A stretch of DNA of 64,000 nt, from the NCBI RefSeq assembly GCF_900105985.1, contig NZ_FNUB01000005.1, positions 930,001 to 994,000 on the forward strand, written 5' to 3'. Under the pieces are notes generated by a model. The model searched no databases, was not told where the DNA came from, and was given only the letters and a program-made list of their open reading frames with translations. How positions within the stretch are numbered: position 1 is the stretch's first letter; every line of letters starts with the position of its first letter. Shown here piece after piece: positions 1 through 9,641 of the stretch. A program made the translations under genes and the position numbers. This stretch comes from Tenacibaculum sp. MAR_2010_89. GTDB lineage: Bacteria; Bacteroidota; Bacteroidia; Flavobacteriales; Flavobacteriaceae.

Positions 1-2
1 AA

Positions 3-728
3 AACGACTGGAAGCTAGTGAAAGGCTTCTTGGTTGAGCGACAAGGACTTATTAAGTTACTAGCGTTCTTTTTTATTATTCATTTTTTAATTGGTTTAGT
101 ACAAGTATTGTTCACTCCTTTAATATTAGATTTTGCCGATGAATATGCTGTTTCAACGATAATGACAATAGTAAGTTTAGGTATGATTGTAGGTGCCTTA
201 ATAATGGGAGGAGTAAAGAAATTTAAAAAGCCTATTCAAAAAATTATGTACGCCAATATTTTTGCTGGAATTCTTATAGCTTGTTTATGGACAAGCGTGA
301 ATACATATGGTTTAGCAATATTAGGAATGTCAATAATTATACTATTTACAATTTCAGATGTTATAAATGAAGCATTTTATTTAGCAATTGCCCCTGTAAA
401 ATTAATTGGAAGATTAGGAGGTTTTGAAGAGTTATTAGTTGGTGCAGCTGGACCATTAGCTTTTTTATTATCCGGAGTATTGGTAGATACTTTAAAAAAT
501 ATGGTTACAGCTTTTCCAAAAACAGTAGTTAATTATTTTCCAGGAACCAGTGTTACACTAGCTATTATAATTGTTTTTACTGTCTCTGGAGTTTTGCTCT
601 TTTTGATTTCACTATGGTTTAGTAGAACAAAGTCAATAAAAAATCTAGATCTAATGTATGATATAGAGATGGATAAGAGTAGTCAAAAGAACAATGAAGA
701 CAAAATAAAAAAGAGAACCAAAATATAG
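3..728 (+). CDS. MFS transporter, C-terminal half (5' end outside window)
   Basis: The frame is open to the left edge (residues before the first possible GTG at 18 read NDWKL), so this is the 3' part of a longer gene. About 240 residues remain, with roughly six hydrophobic segments, a basic loop (GGVKKFKKPIQK) between two of them, and a charged cytoplasmic tail (KNNEDKIKKR). Layout and the opening KGF-x(n)-GLIKLLAFF match the second half of drug/siderophore-type major facilitator exporters. It lies 71 bases upstream of two cupin_8 genes and a type II thioesterase, so export of a peptide product is the likely role. Substrate cannot be read from the sequence. Confidence 0.75.
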   Translation, partial: NDWKLVKGFLVERQGLIKLLAFFFIIHFLIGLVQVLFTPLILDFADEYAVSTIMTIVSLGMIVGALIMGGVKKFKKPIQKIMYANIFAGILIACLWTSVNTYGLAILGMSIIILFTISDVINEAFYLAIAPVKLIGRLGGFEELLVGAAGPLAFLLSGVLVDTLKNMVTAFPKTVVNYFPGTSVTLAIIIVFTVSGVLLFLISLWFSRTKSIKNLDLMYDIEMDKSSQKNNEDKIKKRTKI

Positions 729-799
729 ATAAAGAAAAAGAAGTAGCATTCGCTAACACTTTAGATTAAAAAGACAAATAACTAAATAATTAAATAATA

Positions 800-1714
800 A
801 TGGATAAGATAGAAGAATTAAAAAAACTAAAGTCTTTTCAACACATTCCTATTGAAAAAAATATGAATAGAAGTATTTTTTATAAGGAATATGTAAATAA
901 AAATAAGCCTGTAGTAATAAGAGGAATGACAAATAAATGGAAAGCTCTGAATTGGGATTCCGAATACTTTAAATCAAAAGGAAAAGAGCAAGAAGTAGCT
1001 ATAAAAGTAGGAGATATAAGTGAAGGTAAAAAAGAAAAAATGCAGCTTAGTTCTTATGTGGAGCAGCTAGAGGAGTATGAGCAAAATCTTAAAATGGGGT
1101 TGAAGGCAACAAAGCCAGGGTATTTACATGACCTTCCTTTTTTTTACATGTTTCCAGAGTATTTATCTGATATAAATCCTTTTCCTAAAGAACTATTACC
1201 TAAATGGTACTGGTCTAAATGGCAAAACTATATTCAATTTTTTATGGGGTCAACAGGTAGTTTAACTCCATTGCATTTTGATACGCTATTGACAAATAAT
1301 TTATTCTTCCAGGTTGCAGGTAGAAAGAAATTTATATTGATAGAAGCAAACCAAAAAAAGGATTGCTATATGGAAGGATGGAGATGGGCAAAATTTGATC
1401 CTCAAAATCCAGATTATGAAAAGTTCCCTCAGGCAAAAGGGGTTAAGATAATGGAGGCAATATTAGAGCCTGGAGATATTCTTTTTATGCCTTCAGGAAT
1501 GCTTCATCAGGTACATGGATTAAGTCAATCGGTATCATTTAATATTGATTGGCATACTTCAAAAAGTGCAAGAAAAGGAGTGGCTACTTTATGGAAAGGA
1601 GCGCCTCTTAAAAATGTGTATTACAATGCATTAACATATGCAGGTCTTGGACTTAAAGTTCCAGAAAAAATTATTTTTCCACTTTATAAATCATATTTAA
1701 ATTATGTTAGTTAA
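800..1714 (+). CDS. Cupin_8 / JmjC-like Fe(II)/2-oxoglutarate oxygenase (1)
   Basis: 304 residues. The N-terminal KPVVIRGM and the core TPLHFD...NLFFQVAGRKKFILI, then PGDILFMPSGMLHQV, are the signature of the cupin_8 (JmjC-like) fold. The expected iron ligands are all present: H159 and D161 (HxD) and H236. Family members hydroxylate amino-acid side chains, either on proteins or on carrier-bound or free amino acids in peptide antibiotic and siderophore pathways. Placement directly before a second cupin_8 gene and a type II thioesterase points to the latter. The substrate is inferred, not shown. A protein hydroxylase role cannot be excluded. Confidence 0.8.
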   Translation: MDKIEELKKLKSFQHIPIEKNMNRSIFYKEYVNKNKPVVIRGMTNKWKALNWDSEYFKSKGKEQEVAIKVGDISEGKKEKMQLSSYVEQLEEYEQNLKMGLKATKPGYLHDLPFFYMFPEYLSDINPFPKELLPKWYWSKWQNYIQFFMGSTGSLTPLHFDTLLTNNLFFQVAGRKKFILIEANQKKDCYMEGWRWAKFDPQNPDYEKFPQAKGVKIMEAILEPGDILFMPSGMLHQVHGLSQSVSFNIDWHTSKSARKGVATLWKGAPLKNVYYNALTYAGLGLKVPEKIIFPLYKSYLNYVS

Positions 1715-1771
1715 TCTAATACTTCTTATAATCAGTTATTTAATAAATTATATCTAATCAAAAAAGAAAAA

Positions 1772-2698
1772 ATGAAAGTACCTAGAGTAAAAAGTATATC
1801 AGAAGAAAGTTTTATTGAAAACTATATCGTAGGAAATACACCAGTTATTGTGACTGATGGTATGGAAAACTGGGATATGGAAAAATTTACACCAGAATAT
1901 CTTATAAAGGAATTTGGTGATGAGAAAGTTCAGGTATATAATGACTTATTTGATTTACAAACTGTACAGTCATTAGAAAAGTATATCAATACTAACTTTT
2001 TTAGAAGTGAAGCTGATGGGCCGGCAAAGCAGTACATGAGATGGTATACAAAACTAAAAGAAGTTGAGTTTTATTGGTCAGATAGTGTTTTTGATAGATT
2101 AAAAAATGCATGGAGTCAACCTTATTTTATACCAGATACATCATTGGTGATTCCAAGTAATAAAAATGCTGAAAAAAGAACTATTAATGAGTATGGATAC
2201 CCATATAAAGGATTGTTTATCTCAGGAAAAGGCTCTAGAACAAGATTGCATAAAGATCCATTTGTGAGTAATGCTGTTTTGTGTCAATTTCACGGGCAAA
2301 AAGAAATATTTTTATACAGTCCTAAAAAGGAACAGGATGTGATGAGTAAAGGAGCATTTGTTGATGTTAAAAATCCAGATCATATAAAGTTTCCAAATTT
2401 TTCTAATATAACACCTGATTATGAAGATATATTATCACCAGGAGAGATTATACTTTTTCCTTCAGGTTGGTTTCATGATGTAACTAGTGTATCTGATAGT
2501 ATTTCAATTACATGGAACTTTTTGCATGCTACACAAATAGATAAACTTTGTAAGCATATTAAAAATAATCCAGAAGATGATCAATTAGAGATAGCTCGTT
2601 TTTTTCTTAAAGACGAAATCTCAAAAGAAATGAAAGCTGAGGAGTTGATAATGTTCTTTAAAAATAAGTTTGAAGCTCAAAATGTAGTACTAGGCTAA
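1772..2698 (+). CDS. Cupin_8 / JmjC-like Fe(II)/2-oxoglutarate oxygenase (2)
   Basis: 308 residues, clearly the same fold as the preceding gene but only distantly similar in sequence. Motifs: TPVIVTDGM near the N-terminus, H160-K-D162 as the HxD iron site followed by AVLCQFHGQKEIFLY, and LSPGEIILFPSGWFHDV supplying H235. Co-directional with its neighbours, 57 bases after the first cupin_8 gene and 20 bases before the thioesterase gene, so probably one transcript. Two tandem non-identical oxygenases suggest two hydroxylations of one product or of two residues in it (inference). Confidence 0.8.
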   Translation: MKVPRVKSISEESFIENYIVGNTPVIVTDGMENWDMEKFTPEYLIKEFGDEKVQVYNDLFDLQTVQSLEKYINTNFFRSEADGPAKQYMRWYTKLKEVEFYWSDSVFDRLKNAWSQPYFIPDTSLVIPSNKNAEKRTINEYGYPYKGLFISGKGSRTRLHKDPFVSNAVLCQFHGQKEIFLYSPKKEQDVMSKGAFVDVKNPDHIKFPNFSNITPDYEDILSPGEIILFPSGWFHDVTSVSDSISITWNFLHATQIDKLCKHIKNNPEDDQLEIARFFLKDEISKEMKAEELIMFFKNKFEAQNVVLG

Positions 2699-2718
2699 GG
2701 ATAAGTAATTATTTAAAA

Positions 2719-3477
2719 ATGGAACAAGCTTTAACAACAACTAAAACTAAAATAATAGCCTTGCCATATGCAGGGGGGAATAAATATTGTTACAGAGCAA
2801 TTCAAGAATATGTACCAAAAGATATTGAATGGGTAACATTAGAGTTACCTGGAAGAGGTGAGCGATTTACTGAGGAATTCATTGAAACAATAAATGAAAT
2901 GGCTGAGGATCTTTTTGTTCAATTAATATCAGCTGTAGGCGGGAGTGAATATATTATTTACGGACATAGTATGGGAACATTATTAGGATATGAATTGCTT
3001 AAAAAAGCAAGAGAGGAAAAATTTAAATTACCTAATAGTTTGTTTTTTACGGGAAGAGGAGCTCCAGAATACGACAAAATTGTAAATAAAAAATCTCAAC
3101 TCTCTGAAAAAATATTTTGGAAAGAAGTAAATGAAATGGGTGGTTTGCCAAAAGAAATTTTAGCAAACGAAAGCTTATTAAATTTGTATTACCCAATCTT
3201 AAAATCTGATTTTAAATCAATAGAAAATTATAAATATAAAACGGGGAGCTTACCATTTATGATACCTATTCAAGTATGTTTAGGTACAGAAGAAATAGGA
3301 GAGGGAAAGAATAAAACAACGATTACAGAAATGAAAGCATGGGGAAAAGTAACTTCTGGTCCATGTAGTTTTGAAGTATTACACGGTGATCATTTTTTTA
3401 TTTTCAAACACCCTAAAGCTATTGTTCAAAAATTATGTTATGCTGTTGAAAAAAGTAAGCAGCTGTCTGTGATTTAA
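2719..3477 (+). CDS. Type II thioesterase of NRPS/PKS (GrsT/RifR family)
   Basis: 252-residue alpha/beta hydrolase. Starts with the IIALPYAGG strand-loop, has LPGRGER and the nucleophile elbow GHSMG with S84; the C-terminal HGDHFFIF supplies the catalytic His (H225). These are the standard marks of stand-alone thioesterases that clear mis-primed carrier proteins in nonribosomal peptide and polyketide assembly lines. Where the family usually has the triad Asp after a Gly-rich turn, this protein reads LGTEEIGEG, so the acid may be Glu or lie elsewhere. Its presence implies assembly-line genes nearby, presumably left of the window. Confidence 0.88.
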   Translation: MEQALTTTKTKIIALPYAGGNKYCYRAIQEYVPKDIEWVTLELPGRGERFTEEFIETINEMAEDLFVQLISAVGGSEYIIYGHSMGTLLGYELLKKAREEKFKLPNSLFFTGRGAPEYDKIVNKKSQLSEKIFWKEVNEMGGLPKEILANESLLNLYYPILKSDFKSIENYKYKTGSLPFMIPIQVCLGTEEIGEGKNKTTITEMKAWGKVTSGPCSFEVLHGDHFFIFKHPKAIVQKLCYAVEKSKQLSVI

Positions 3478-3574
3478 TTACAAATAAATTTATTTAAAAT
3501 AACGTATTGAACCTTTTGAATTACTCATAAATTTAAAAGTGTTCAGTAAATAGTAATGCTATAAACTTAACCAA

Positions 3575-4906
3575 ATGAAAGTATTAAAATTCGGAGGAAC
3601 TTCACTAGGATCAATTGAAAGTTTGTCTCAAGTAAAAGACATCCTTGAAAAAAAGAATGAAGAAATAATTGTTGTTTGTTCTGCAATGTCTGGAGTTACA
3701 AACCAATTAGTTTCTATTGTAGAGGATGTTAAAAATAACAATACAATACGTATAAAGGAATATTTATATAATTTAGAAGGAAAACATATTGATGTTATAC
3801 ATTCTTTAATTGTTGATAATGAAGTAAAGGAAAAGCTAAAAAAAGAAATTTCTAATATGATTAAAGAAATTTCAGAATTGACTAAGCAGCAATATTCAGA
3901 ATCTTTAAAATCTAAAATAATAACTTATGGGGAAGCGCTTTTAACTCAAATATTTTCTGAGTACTTAAATGTTTCAGGAGTACCAAATACATTATTAAAA
4001 GCAAAGGATTTTATGCTGGTTGATTCTATAGATAAACCTAATATAGAAAAGGTTTCAACAACATTAAAATCAGTATTAGAGCATTTACCTAAATCTGAAG
4101 TATATATCACACAAGGTTTTATTTGTAGAGATGAAAATGGAATTATAACAGATCTTAAGAGAGGAGGGAGTGATTATTCGGCAACAATTATAGGCGCAGC
4201 AATAGATGCAGAAGAAATAGAAATTTGGACAGATATAGATGGGCTTCATAATAATGATCCTAGATATGTTAATAATACAGAGTCAGTGCCTTATTTGTCA
4301 TATGCAGAAGCATCTAAATTGGCACATTTTGGTGCAAAAATATTACACCCAAAAACTGTTTTACCTTTGGCAGGAAAAGATATTCCAGTAATATTAAAGA
4401 ATACATTTATGCCTAGTAAAACTGGAACAGTTATATCTAGTGATGCTTATACAAAAGGTGTAAAGGCTATTTCTGGAAAAGATAAAATAACCATAGTTAA
4501 AATTGAACCTAAAGTTGCTTTAGGTGGACATGGTTTTTTAAAAGAGATATTTGAGATTTTTGATAAACATAAAACTTCTATAGGAGTTGTAATTACCTCA
4601 GAAGAGTCAATATCATTAACTATTGATGATACAAGTAATCTTGTAGAAATTGTTAACGAAATTGAGGTTCATGCTGAGGTTAATATTGATTTATTAAATA
4701 CTATTATTTGTATTGTTGGGAATTCTATAATTGATGATGAAAAAACACATAAAATATTTGATATACTAAAACATATACCTGTTAAAATGATATCTCTTGG
4801 TAAAAATGATAATAATGTTTCCGTAGTTATTGATACAGAATCTAAAGTTGAAGCATTAAAGTATTTACAAGAAAAACTTTTTTTACGAGAAAAAGCATTC
4901 GCATAA
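3575..4906 (+). CDS. Aspartokinase, monofunctional, with C-terminal ACT region
   Basis: 443 residues. KFGGTS (residues 5-10) binds nucleotide; VVCSAMSGVTNQL, GEALLTQI, LKRGGSDYSATIIGAA and WTDIDGLHNNDPR follow in the usual kinase order (about 1-290), then two ACT-type units (about 300-440). Makes aspartyl phosphate, the entry to the lysine/threonine/methionine family of amino acids. It sits 97 bases after the thioesterase on the same strand. It could be the ordinary housekeeping enzyme or a dedicated copy supplying an aspartate-derived monomer to the adjacent pathway. No homoserine dehydrogenase domain is fused. Confidence 0.88.
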   Translation: MKVLKFGGTSLGSIESLSQVKDILEKKNEEIIVVCSAMSGVTNQLVSIVEDVKNNNTIRIKEYLYNLEGKHIDVIHSLIVDNEVKEKLKKEISNMIKEISELTKQQYSESLKSKIITYGEALLTQIFSEYLNVSGVPNTLLKAKDFMLVDSIDKPNIEKVSTTLKSVLEHLPKSEVYITQGFICRDENGIITDLKRGGSDYSATIIGAAIDAEEIEIWTDIDGLHNNDPRYVNNTESVPYLSYAEASKLAHFGAKILHPKTVLPLAGKDIPVILKNTFMPSKTGTVISSDAYTKGVKAISGKDKITIVKIEPKVALGGHGFLKEIFEIFDKHKTSIGVVITSEESISLTIDDTSNLVEIVNEIEVHAEVNIDLLNTIICIVGNSIIDDEKTHKIFDILKHIPVKMISLGKNDNNVSVVIDTESKVEALKYLQEKLFLREKAFA

Positions 4907-4937
4907 TTATTGCGATATAGATAGATTAGATAGAAAC

Positions 4938-4972
4938 AAAAAAGACTTTACAATTTGTAAAGTCTTTTTTTT
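4938..4972. terminator. Bidirectional terminator hairpin after aspartokinase
   Basis: Inverted repeat with arms GACTTTACA / TGTAAAGTC, flanked by an A-run on the left and a T-run on the right, so it can stop transcripts from both sides: the aspartokinase transcript and the minus-strand tRNA transcript. Confidence 0.85.
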
Positions 4973-4973
4973 G

Positions 4974-5047
4974 CTCCTCCTCTTGGACTCGAACCAAGGG
5001 CCCTCTGATTAACAGTCAGATGCTCTAACCAACTGAGCTAAGGAGGA
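4974..5047 (-). tRNA. tRNA-Asn(GTT), copy 1
   Basis: On the minus strand a 74-nt cloverleaf can be drawn: acceptor arms TCCTCCT / AGGAGGA, D-stem GCTC/GAGC, anticodon stem TCTGA/TCAGA around loop CTGTTAA (anticodon GTT, asparagine), variable loop GGGCC, T-stem CTTGG/CCAAG with TTCGAGT loop, discriminator G. CCA is not encoded. Confidence 0.95.
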
Positions 5048-5108
5048 ATGTTCATATAGAACAATCTATGTAAAATTTGGAAATTATCGGCTTCCAAGTT
5101 GCCTTCTG

Positions 5109-5182
5109 CTCCTCCTCTTGGACTCGAACCAAGGGCCCTCTGATTAACAGTCAGATGCTCTAACCAACTGAGCTAAGGAGGA
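5109..5182 (-). tRNA. tRNA-Asn(GTT), copy 2
   Basis: Identical over all 74 positions to the copy at 4974-5047 and separated from it by 61 bases; same anticodon GTT. In minus-strand order this copy is transcribed first, and both probably come from one precursor that ends at the hairpin around 4938-4972. Confidence 0.95.
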
Positions 5183-5385
5183 ATTTAAGATAATGTAAAT
5201 CTTAAAATGCGAGTGCAAATTTAAGCGTTTTTTTAATATCTGCAAATAAAAAGTGATAAAAAAATAAATAAGAATGAATACTATTTGAAAATCAAATCGT
5301 TATTAAACGTTTTTTTGAATAAAATTCTTTCAAAATATATTAGCTTGTGCAAAAAAGTATCAGAAATTAAGAATAAAAAAAAACC

Positions 5386-5412
5386 TTGTTTTTCTTAAAA
5401 GTTGTATTTTTG
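5386..5412 (+). promoter_or_regulatory. Bacteroidota-type promoter of sucA
   Basis: TTG at 5386-5388 and TATTTTTG (TAnnTTTG) at 5405-5412, spacer 16, one short of the usual range. Transcription would start near 5417, downstream of the TTG at 5402, which therefore cannot be the start codon; this favours ATG at 5453 for sucA with a leader of about 36 nt. Confidence 0.65.
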
Positions 5413-5452
5413 TGGTCATTATTCTTATATAAAGAAAAGTATAACAAAAAAT

Positions 5453-8179
5453 ATGGACAAGTTTTCGTTCTTAAACGCAGTACATACAGGTTTTATAGGT
5501 GATTTGTACGAACAGTATCAAAAAAACCCTGATGCGGTAGAACCAAGTTGGAGAAGTTTTTTTCAAGGATATGATTTGGCAAATGAAGATTATTCGTTAA
5601 CAGACGAAGAAAATTCAATTGAAATTCCTGAAGAAGTACGTAAAGAATTTTTGGTAATTGATTTAATAAATGGATACCGTACTCGCGGGCATTTGTTTAC
5701 TAAAACAAATCCAGTTAGAGAAAGAAGAAAGTATGAACCTAGCCTAGACTTAGAGAATTTTGGTTTAAATAAATCAGACTTATCAACAGTCTTTAATGCT
5801 GGAGATATTTTAGGTATGGGGCCAAGTCCTTTATCACAAATAATCTCTCACCTTAAAGCAATTTATTGTGATAGTATTGGGGTAGAGTATATGTATTTAA
5901 GAAACCCTGAAGAATTAAAATGGTGGCAAAGTCGTTTAAATAAAAACGATAATCACCCTATGTATGATTTAGAAGGGAAAAAATATATTCTTACTAAACT
6001 AAATCAAGCTTCTACATTTGAAAGTTTTTTACAAACAAAATATGTTGGGCAAAAACGTTTTTCTGTTGAAGGAGGTGAAACATTAATTCCAGGTATAAGT
6101 GTAGCACTTCGTGATGCTGCTGAAAAATATGGAGTAGAAGAGTGTGTTTTAGGTATGGCACACCGTGGTCGTTTAAATACATTGGTTAATATATTTAAGA
6201 AACCTGTTCGTGATTTATTTAGCGAATTTGAAGGTAAAGATTTTGAAGACCAAGATATTGATGGAGATGTTAAGTATCATTTAGGATTAACATTAAGTAA
6301 AGAATATAAAGGCGGACAAAAAATGAAGATGAATTTGGTTCCAAATCCATCACATTTAGAAACCGTAGATGCGGTTGCTGAAGGAATTGTTCGTGCAAAA
6401 GTTGATTTAGATTATAAAGGAGATAATGGTAAAATTTTACCAATATTAGTTCATGGTGATGCCGCAATTGCAGGTCAAGGTATAGTGTATGAAGTTGGTC
6501 AAATGATGAATTTGAACGGTTATAAAACAGGGGGAACAATTCATGTTGTAGTAAATAACCAGGTTGGATTTACAACCAATTACTTAGACGCTCGTTCAAG
6601 TACTTATTGTACAGATGTTGCTAAAGTAACGTTGTCTCCAGTATTACATGTAAATGCTGATGATGCAGAAGCTGTTTGTCATGCTATGGAAATGGCTGTT
6701 GAGTACAGAACTAAATTTAAAAAAGATATTTATATTGATTTATTAGGATATCGTAAATATGGTCATAACGAAGGAGATGAACCACGTTTTACTCAACCTA
6801 AATTATATAAAGCAATTTCAAAGCATAAAAATGCAAAAGAAATTTATGCTGCAAAATTAATTGAAGAAGGTAGTATTTCTTCTGACTACGTAAAACAGAT
6901 AACTGATGAATTTAAATCTCATTTAGAAGCTGAATTTACTGAGTCTAAAAAGAAAACTACTTCTAAGATTCAAGAATTCATGCCTGAAGTATGGGATGGT
7001 TTTGTTCGTAAGCAATTACAAGATATGCTTCAACCTGTAGATACTTCGTATTCTGTAGAGGCTTTAAAAGGAATTGCAAAAGTAATTTCGACTACACCAA
7101 CTGGACATAAGTTTGTGCGTAAAGCTGAACGTATTTTAAAAGGACGTGAAAAAATGGTCTTTGAAGATAATTCATTAGACTGGGGAACTGCAGAAAACCT
7201 AGCTTACGGAACTTTATTAGAAGAAGGGTATAATATTAGAATTTCAGGAGAAGATGTAGAAAGAGGAACATTCTCTCATCGTCACGCTATTATGCGAGAT
7301 GAAGAAACTTTAGAACGTGTTAATTTATTAAACACAAATCCTAATAATAAAGGTGAGATGACTATTTTTAACTCTCACTTATCTGAATATGGAGTTTTAG
7401 GTTTTGATTATGGATATGCAATGGCAGCTCCAAATACGTTAACTATCTGGGAAGCTCAATTTGGTGATTTTGCTAACGGTGCACAAATAGTGTTTGATCA
7501 ATATATATCTTCTGCTGAAGATAAATGGAAATTGCAAAACGGATTGGTAATGTTATTACCTCATGGCTATGAAGGTCAAGGACCTGAGCATTCTTCTGCA
7601 AGAATTGAACGTTTCTTACAGTCGTCAGCAATAGATAACTGGACTGTAGCAAATTGTTCTACACCTGCTAATATTTATCATATTTTACGTCGTCAGATGA
7701 AACGTGATTTTAGAAAACCTTTGGTTGTTTTCACACCAAAAAGTTTATTGCGTTTACCTAAAGCTGTAAATACAATTGAAGAATTAGCAAATGGAACTTT
7801 TCAAGAAGTAATAGATGATACTGTTGATACTTCTAAAGTGAGAAAAATGGTGTTTTGTTCAGGGAAATTCTATTATGATTTATTAGCTGAACGTGAAGAA
7901 CTAAATAGAGAAGATGTTGCTTTAGTTAGAATAGAGCAACTATTCCCATTACATAATGATCAGATTAAAAAAGTGATGGATAGATATCCAAATGTTGAGC
8001 GTTATGTTTGGGCACAAGAAGAACCAAAAAATATGGGTTCTTGGGGGTATATGTTAGAGCGTTTTGAATTAGCAAAATTAGAGTGTGCGTCTAGAGACTA
8101 TCATTCTGCACCTGCTGCAGGTTCAAGTGCACGTTACAAACGTCGTCACCAAAGAGTTTTAGATAAGGTTTTCGATTAA
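5453..8179 (+). CDS. sucA: 2-oxoglutarate dehydrogenase E1 component
   Basis: 908 residues from ATG 5453. The frame can be read back to a TTG at 5402, but a promoter -7 box lies there and MDKFSFLNAVHTGFIGDLYEQY is the expected N-terminus. Full-length thiamine-diphosphate enzyme: GMAHRGRLNTLVNIF, NPSHLE, HGDAAIAGQG and YRKYGHNEGDEP in the first catalytic half, FNSHLSEYGVLGFDYGYA and LLPHGYEGQGPEHSSAR in the second. Decarboxylates 2-oxoglutarate and transfers the succinyl group to the lipoyl arm of E2, encoded 38 bases downstream. TCA cycle, cytoplasm. Confidence 0.97.
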   Translation: MDKFSFLNAVHTGFIGDLYEQYQKNPDAVEPSWRSFFQGYDLANEDYSLTDEENSIEIPEEVRKEFLVIDLINGYRTRGHLFTKTNPVRERRKYEPSLDLENFGLNKSDLSTVFNAGDILGMGPSPLSQIISHLKAIYCDSIGVEYMYLRNPEELKWWQSRLNKNDNHPMYDLEGKKYILTKLNQASTFESFLQTKYVGQKRFSVEGGETLIPGISVALRDAAEKYGVEECVLGMAHRGRLNTLVNIFKKPVRDLFSEFEGKDFEDQDIDGDVKYHLGLTLSKEYKGGQKMKMNLVPNPSHLETVDAVAEGIVRAKVDLDYKGDNGKILPILVHGDAAIAGQGIVYEVGQMMNLNGYKTGGTIHVVVNNQVGFTTNYLDARSSTYCTDVAKVTLSPVLHVNADDAEAVCHAMEMAVEYRTKFKKDIYIDLLGYRKYGHNEGDEPRFTQPKLYKAISKHKNAKEIYAAKLIEEGSISSDYVKQITDEFKSHLEAEFTESKKKTTSKIQEFMPEVWDGFVRKQLQDMLQPVDTSYSVEALKGIAKVISTTPTGHKFVRKAERILKGREKMVFEDNSLDWGTAENLAYGTLLEEGYNIRISGEDVERGTFSHRHAIMRDEETLERVNLLNTNPNNKGEMTIFNSHLSEYGVLGFDYGYAMAAPNTLTIWEAQFGDFANGAQIVFDQYISSAEDKWKLQNGLVMLLPHGYEGQGPEHSSARIERFLQSSAIDNWTVANCSTPANIYHILRRQMKRDFRKPLVVFTPKSLLRLPKAVNTIEELANGTFQEVIDDTVDTSKVRKMVFCSGKFYYDLLAEREELNREDVALVRIEQLFPLHNDQIKKVMDRYPNVERYVWAQEEPKNMGSWGYMLERFELAKLECASRDYHSAPAAGSSARYKRRHQRVLDKVFD

Positions 8180-8217
8180 ATTAAGAAAGAAAGTATTTCA
8201 GAATAAAAATAAAAAAC

Positions 8218-9429
8218 ATGAGTGTTTTAGAAATGAAAGTTCCTTCTCCGGGGGAATCAATTACAGAAGTAGAAATAGCAACTTGGTTAGTTGAAGATGG
8301 TGATTATGTTGAAAAAGATCAACCAATTGCCGAAGTTGATTCTGATAAAGCAACATTAGAGTTACCTGCGGAAGAAAGTGGAATTATTACTTTAAAAGCT
8401 GAAGAAGGTGATGCTGTTGAGGTTGGGGCTGTAGTATGTCTTATTGATATGAGCGCAGCTAAACCAGAAGGAGGGTCTTCTACTGAAGCTAAAAAAGAGG
8501 AGGCACCAAAGGCTGAAGCTCCTAAGGTTGAAGTTAAAAAAGAAACCTATGCAACAGGTACTGCTTCTCCAGCTGCTAAAAAAGTATTAGCAGAAAAAGG
8601 AATTAGCGCTTCTAGTGTGAAAGGAACAGGAAAAGATGGGCGTGTAACTAAAGAAGATGCTGTAAAAGCTGTACCTTCAATGGGAACCCAACCAGCAAAC
8701 GGTTCAAGAGGTACTGAACGTAAAAAAATGTCTATGTTGCGTAGAAAAGTTGCGCAACGTTTAGTAGCTGTAAAAAGTGAAACAGCGATGTTAACTACGT
8801 TCAACGAAATTAACATGCAGCCAATTTTTGATTTACGTAAGCAGTATAAAGAAGATTTTAAAGCAAAGCATGGAGTTGGGTTAGGGTTTATGTCTTTCTT
8901 TACTTTAGCAGTTGTTAGAGCTTTAGAATTATATCCTGATGTAAATTCAATGATTGATGGTGATTTCCAAATTAAACACGATTTTCAAGATATATCTATT
9001 GCAGTTTCTGGTCCTAAAGGATTAATGGTTCCTGTAATAAGAAATGCAGAAAATTTATCTTTTAGAGGTGTTGAAAGTGAAGTAAAACGTTTAGCATTAC
9101 GTGCTCGTGACGGCCAAATTACGGTTGATGAGATGACTGGTGGAACATTTACTATTACTAATGGAGGTGTTTTCGGATCTATGTTATCTACACCAATTAT
9201 TAATCCTCCTCAAAGTGGAATTTTAGGAATGCATAATATTGTAAACCGCCCAATGGCTGTTAACGGTGAGGTTGTAATTCAACCAATTATGTATGTAGCA
9301 TTATCTTATGACCATAGAATTATTGACGGACGTGAGTCTGTTGGTTTCTTAGTAGCTGTTAAAGAAGCTTTAGAAAATCCAGTAGAGTTGTTAATGGATA
9401 ATAATCCTACAAAAGCATTAGAAATGTAA
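8218..9429 (+). CDS. sucB: Dihydrolipoamide succinyltransferase (E2 of 2-oxoglutarate dehydrogenase)
   Basis: 403 residues. N-terminal lipoyl domain with the modified lysine K44 in [10 protein letters not shown], an Ala/Glu/Lys/Pro-rich linker (about 83-110), the small E1/E3-binding domain ([13 protein letters not shown]...[11 protein letters not shown], about 116-152) and the acyltransferase domain ending in [10 protein letters not shown] (catalytic H366, D370). Partner of the SucA gene just upstream, same transcript. The E3 gene is not in this window. Confidence 0.97.
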   Translation: MSVLEMKVPSPGESITEVEIATWLVEDGDYVEKDQPIAEVDSDKATLELPAEESGIITLKAEEGDAVEVGAVVCLIDMSAAKPEGGSSTEAKKEEAPKAEAPKVEVKKETYATGTASPAAKKVLAEKGISASSVKGTGKDGRVTKEDAVKAVPSMGTQPANGSRGTERKKMSMLRRKVAQRLVAVKSETAMLTTFNEINMQPIFDLRKQYKEDFKAKHGVGLGFMSFFTLAVVRALELYPDVNSMIDGDFQIKHDFQDISIAVSGPKGLMVPVIRNAENLSFRGVESEVKRLALRARDGQITVDEMTGGTFTITNGGVFGSMLSTPIINPPQSGILGMHNIVNRPMAVNGEVVIQPIMYVALSYDHRIIDGRESVGFLVAVKEALENPVELLMDNNPTKALEM

Positions 9430-9453
9430 GCCGATTTTAGGTTTCATAAATAT

Positions 9454-9486
9454 AAAAAATCCTGCACAGTTTGTGTAGGATTTTTT
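9454..9486 (+). terminator. Terminator of sucAB
   Basis: Hairpin with arms TCCTGCACA / TGTGTAGGA (one G-T pair), preceded by an A-run and followed by six T. Confidence 0.85.
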
Positions 9487-9641
9487 ATTTCATGAAATTT
9501 TGCTACATTGGATATTATTACTAAAAAATCATGATTTTATAACAAATAACTTAAGCTTAAAAAGTTTTAATTTGAAAGTATTTGATTGTAGAGTATTAAG
9601 AAAATAAATTGAAAAATACTAAAGTAGAATAAACCTATAGA

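Noticed and set aside
5402..5452. TTG start for SucA giving 17 extra residues
   Set aside because: The TTG overlaps the -7 promoter box; transcription would begin downstream of it.
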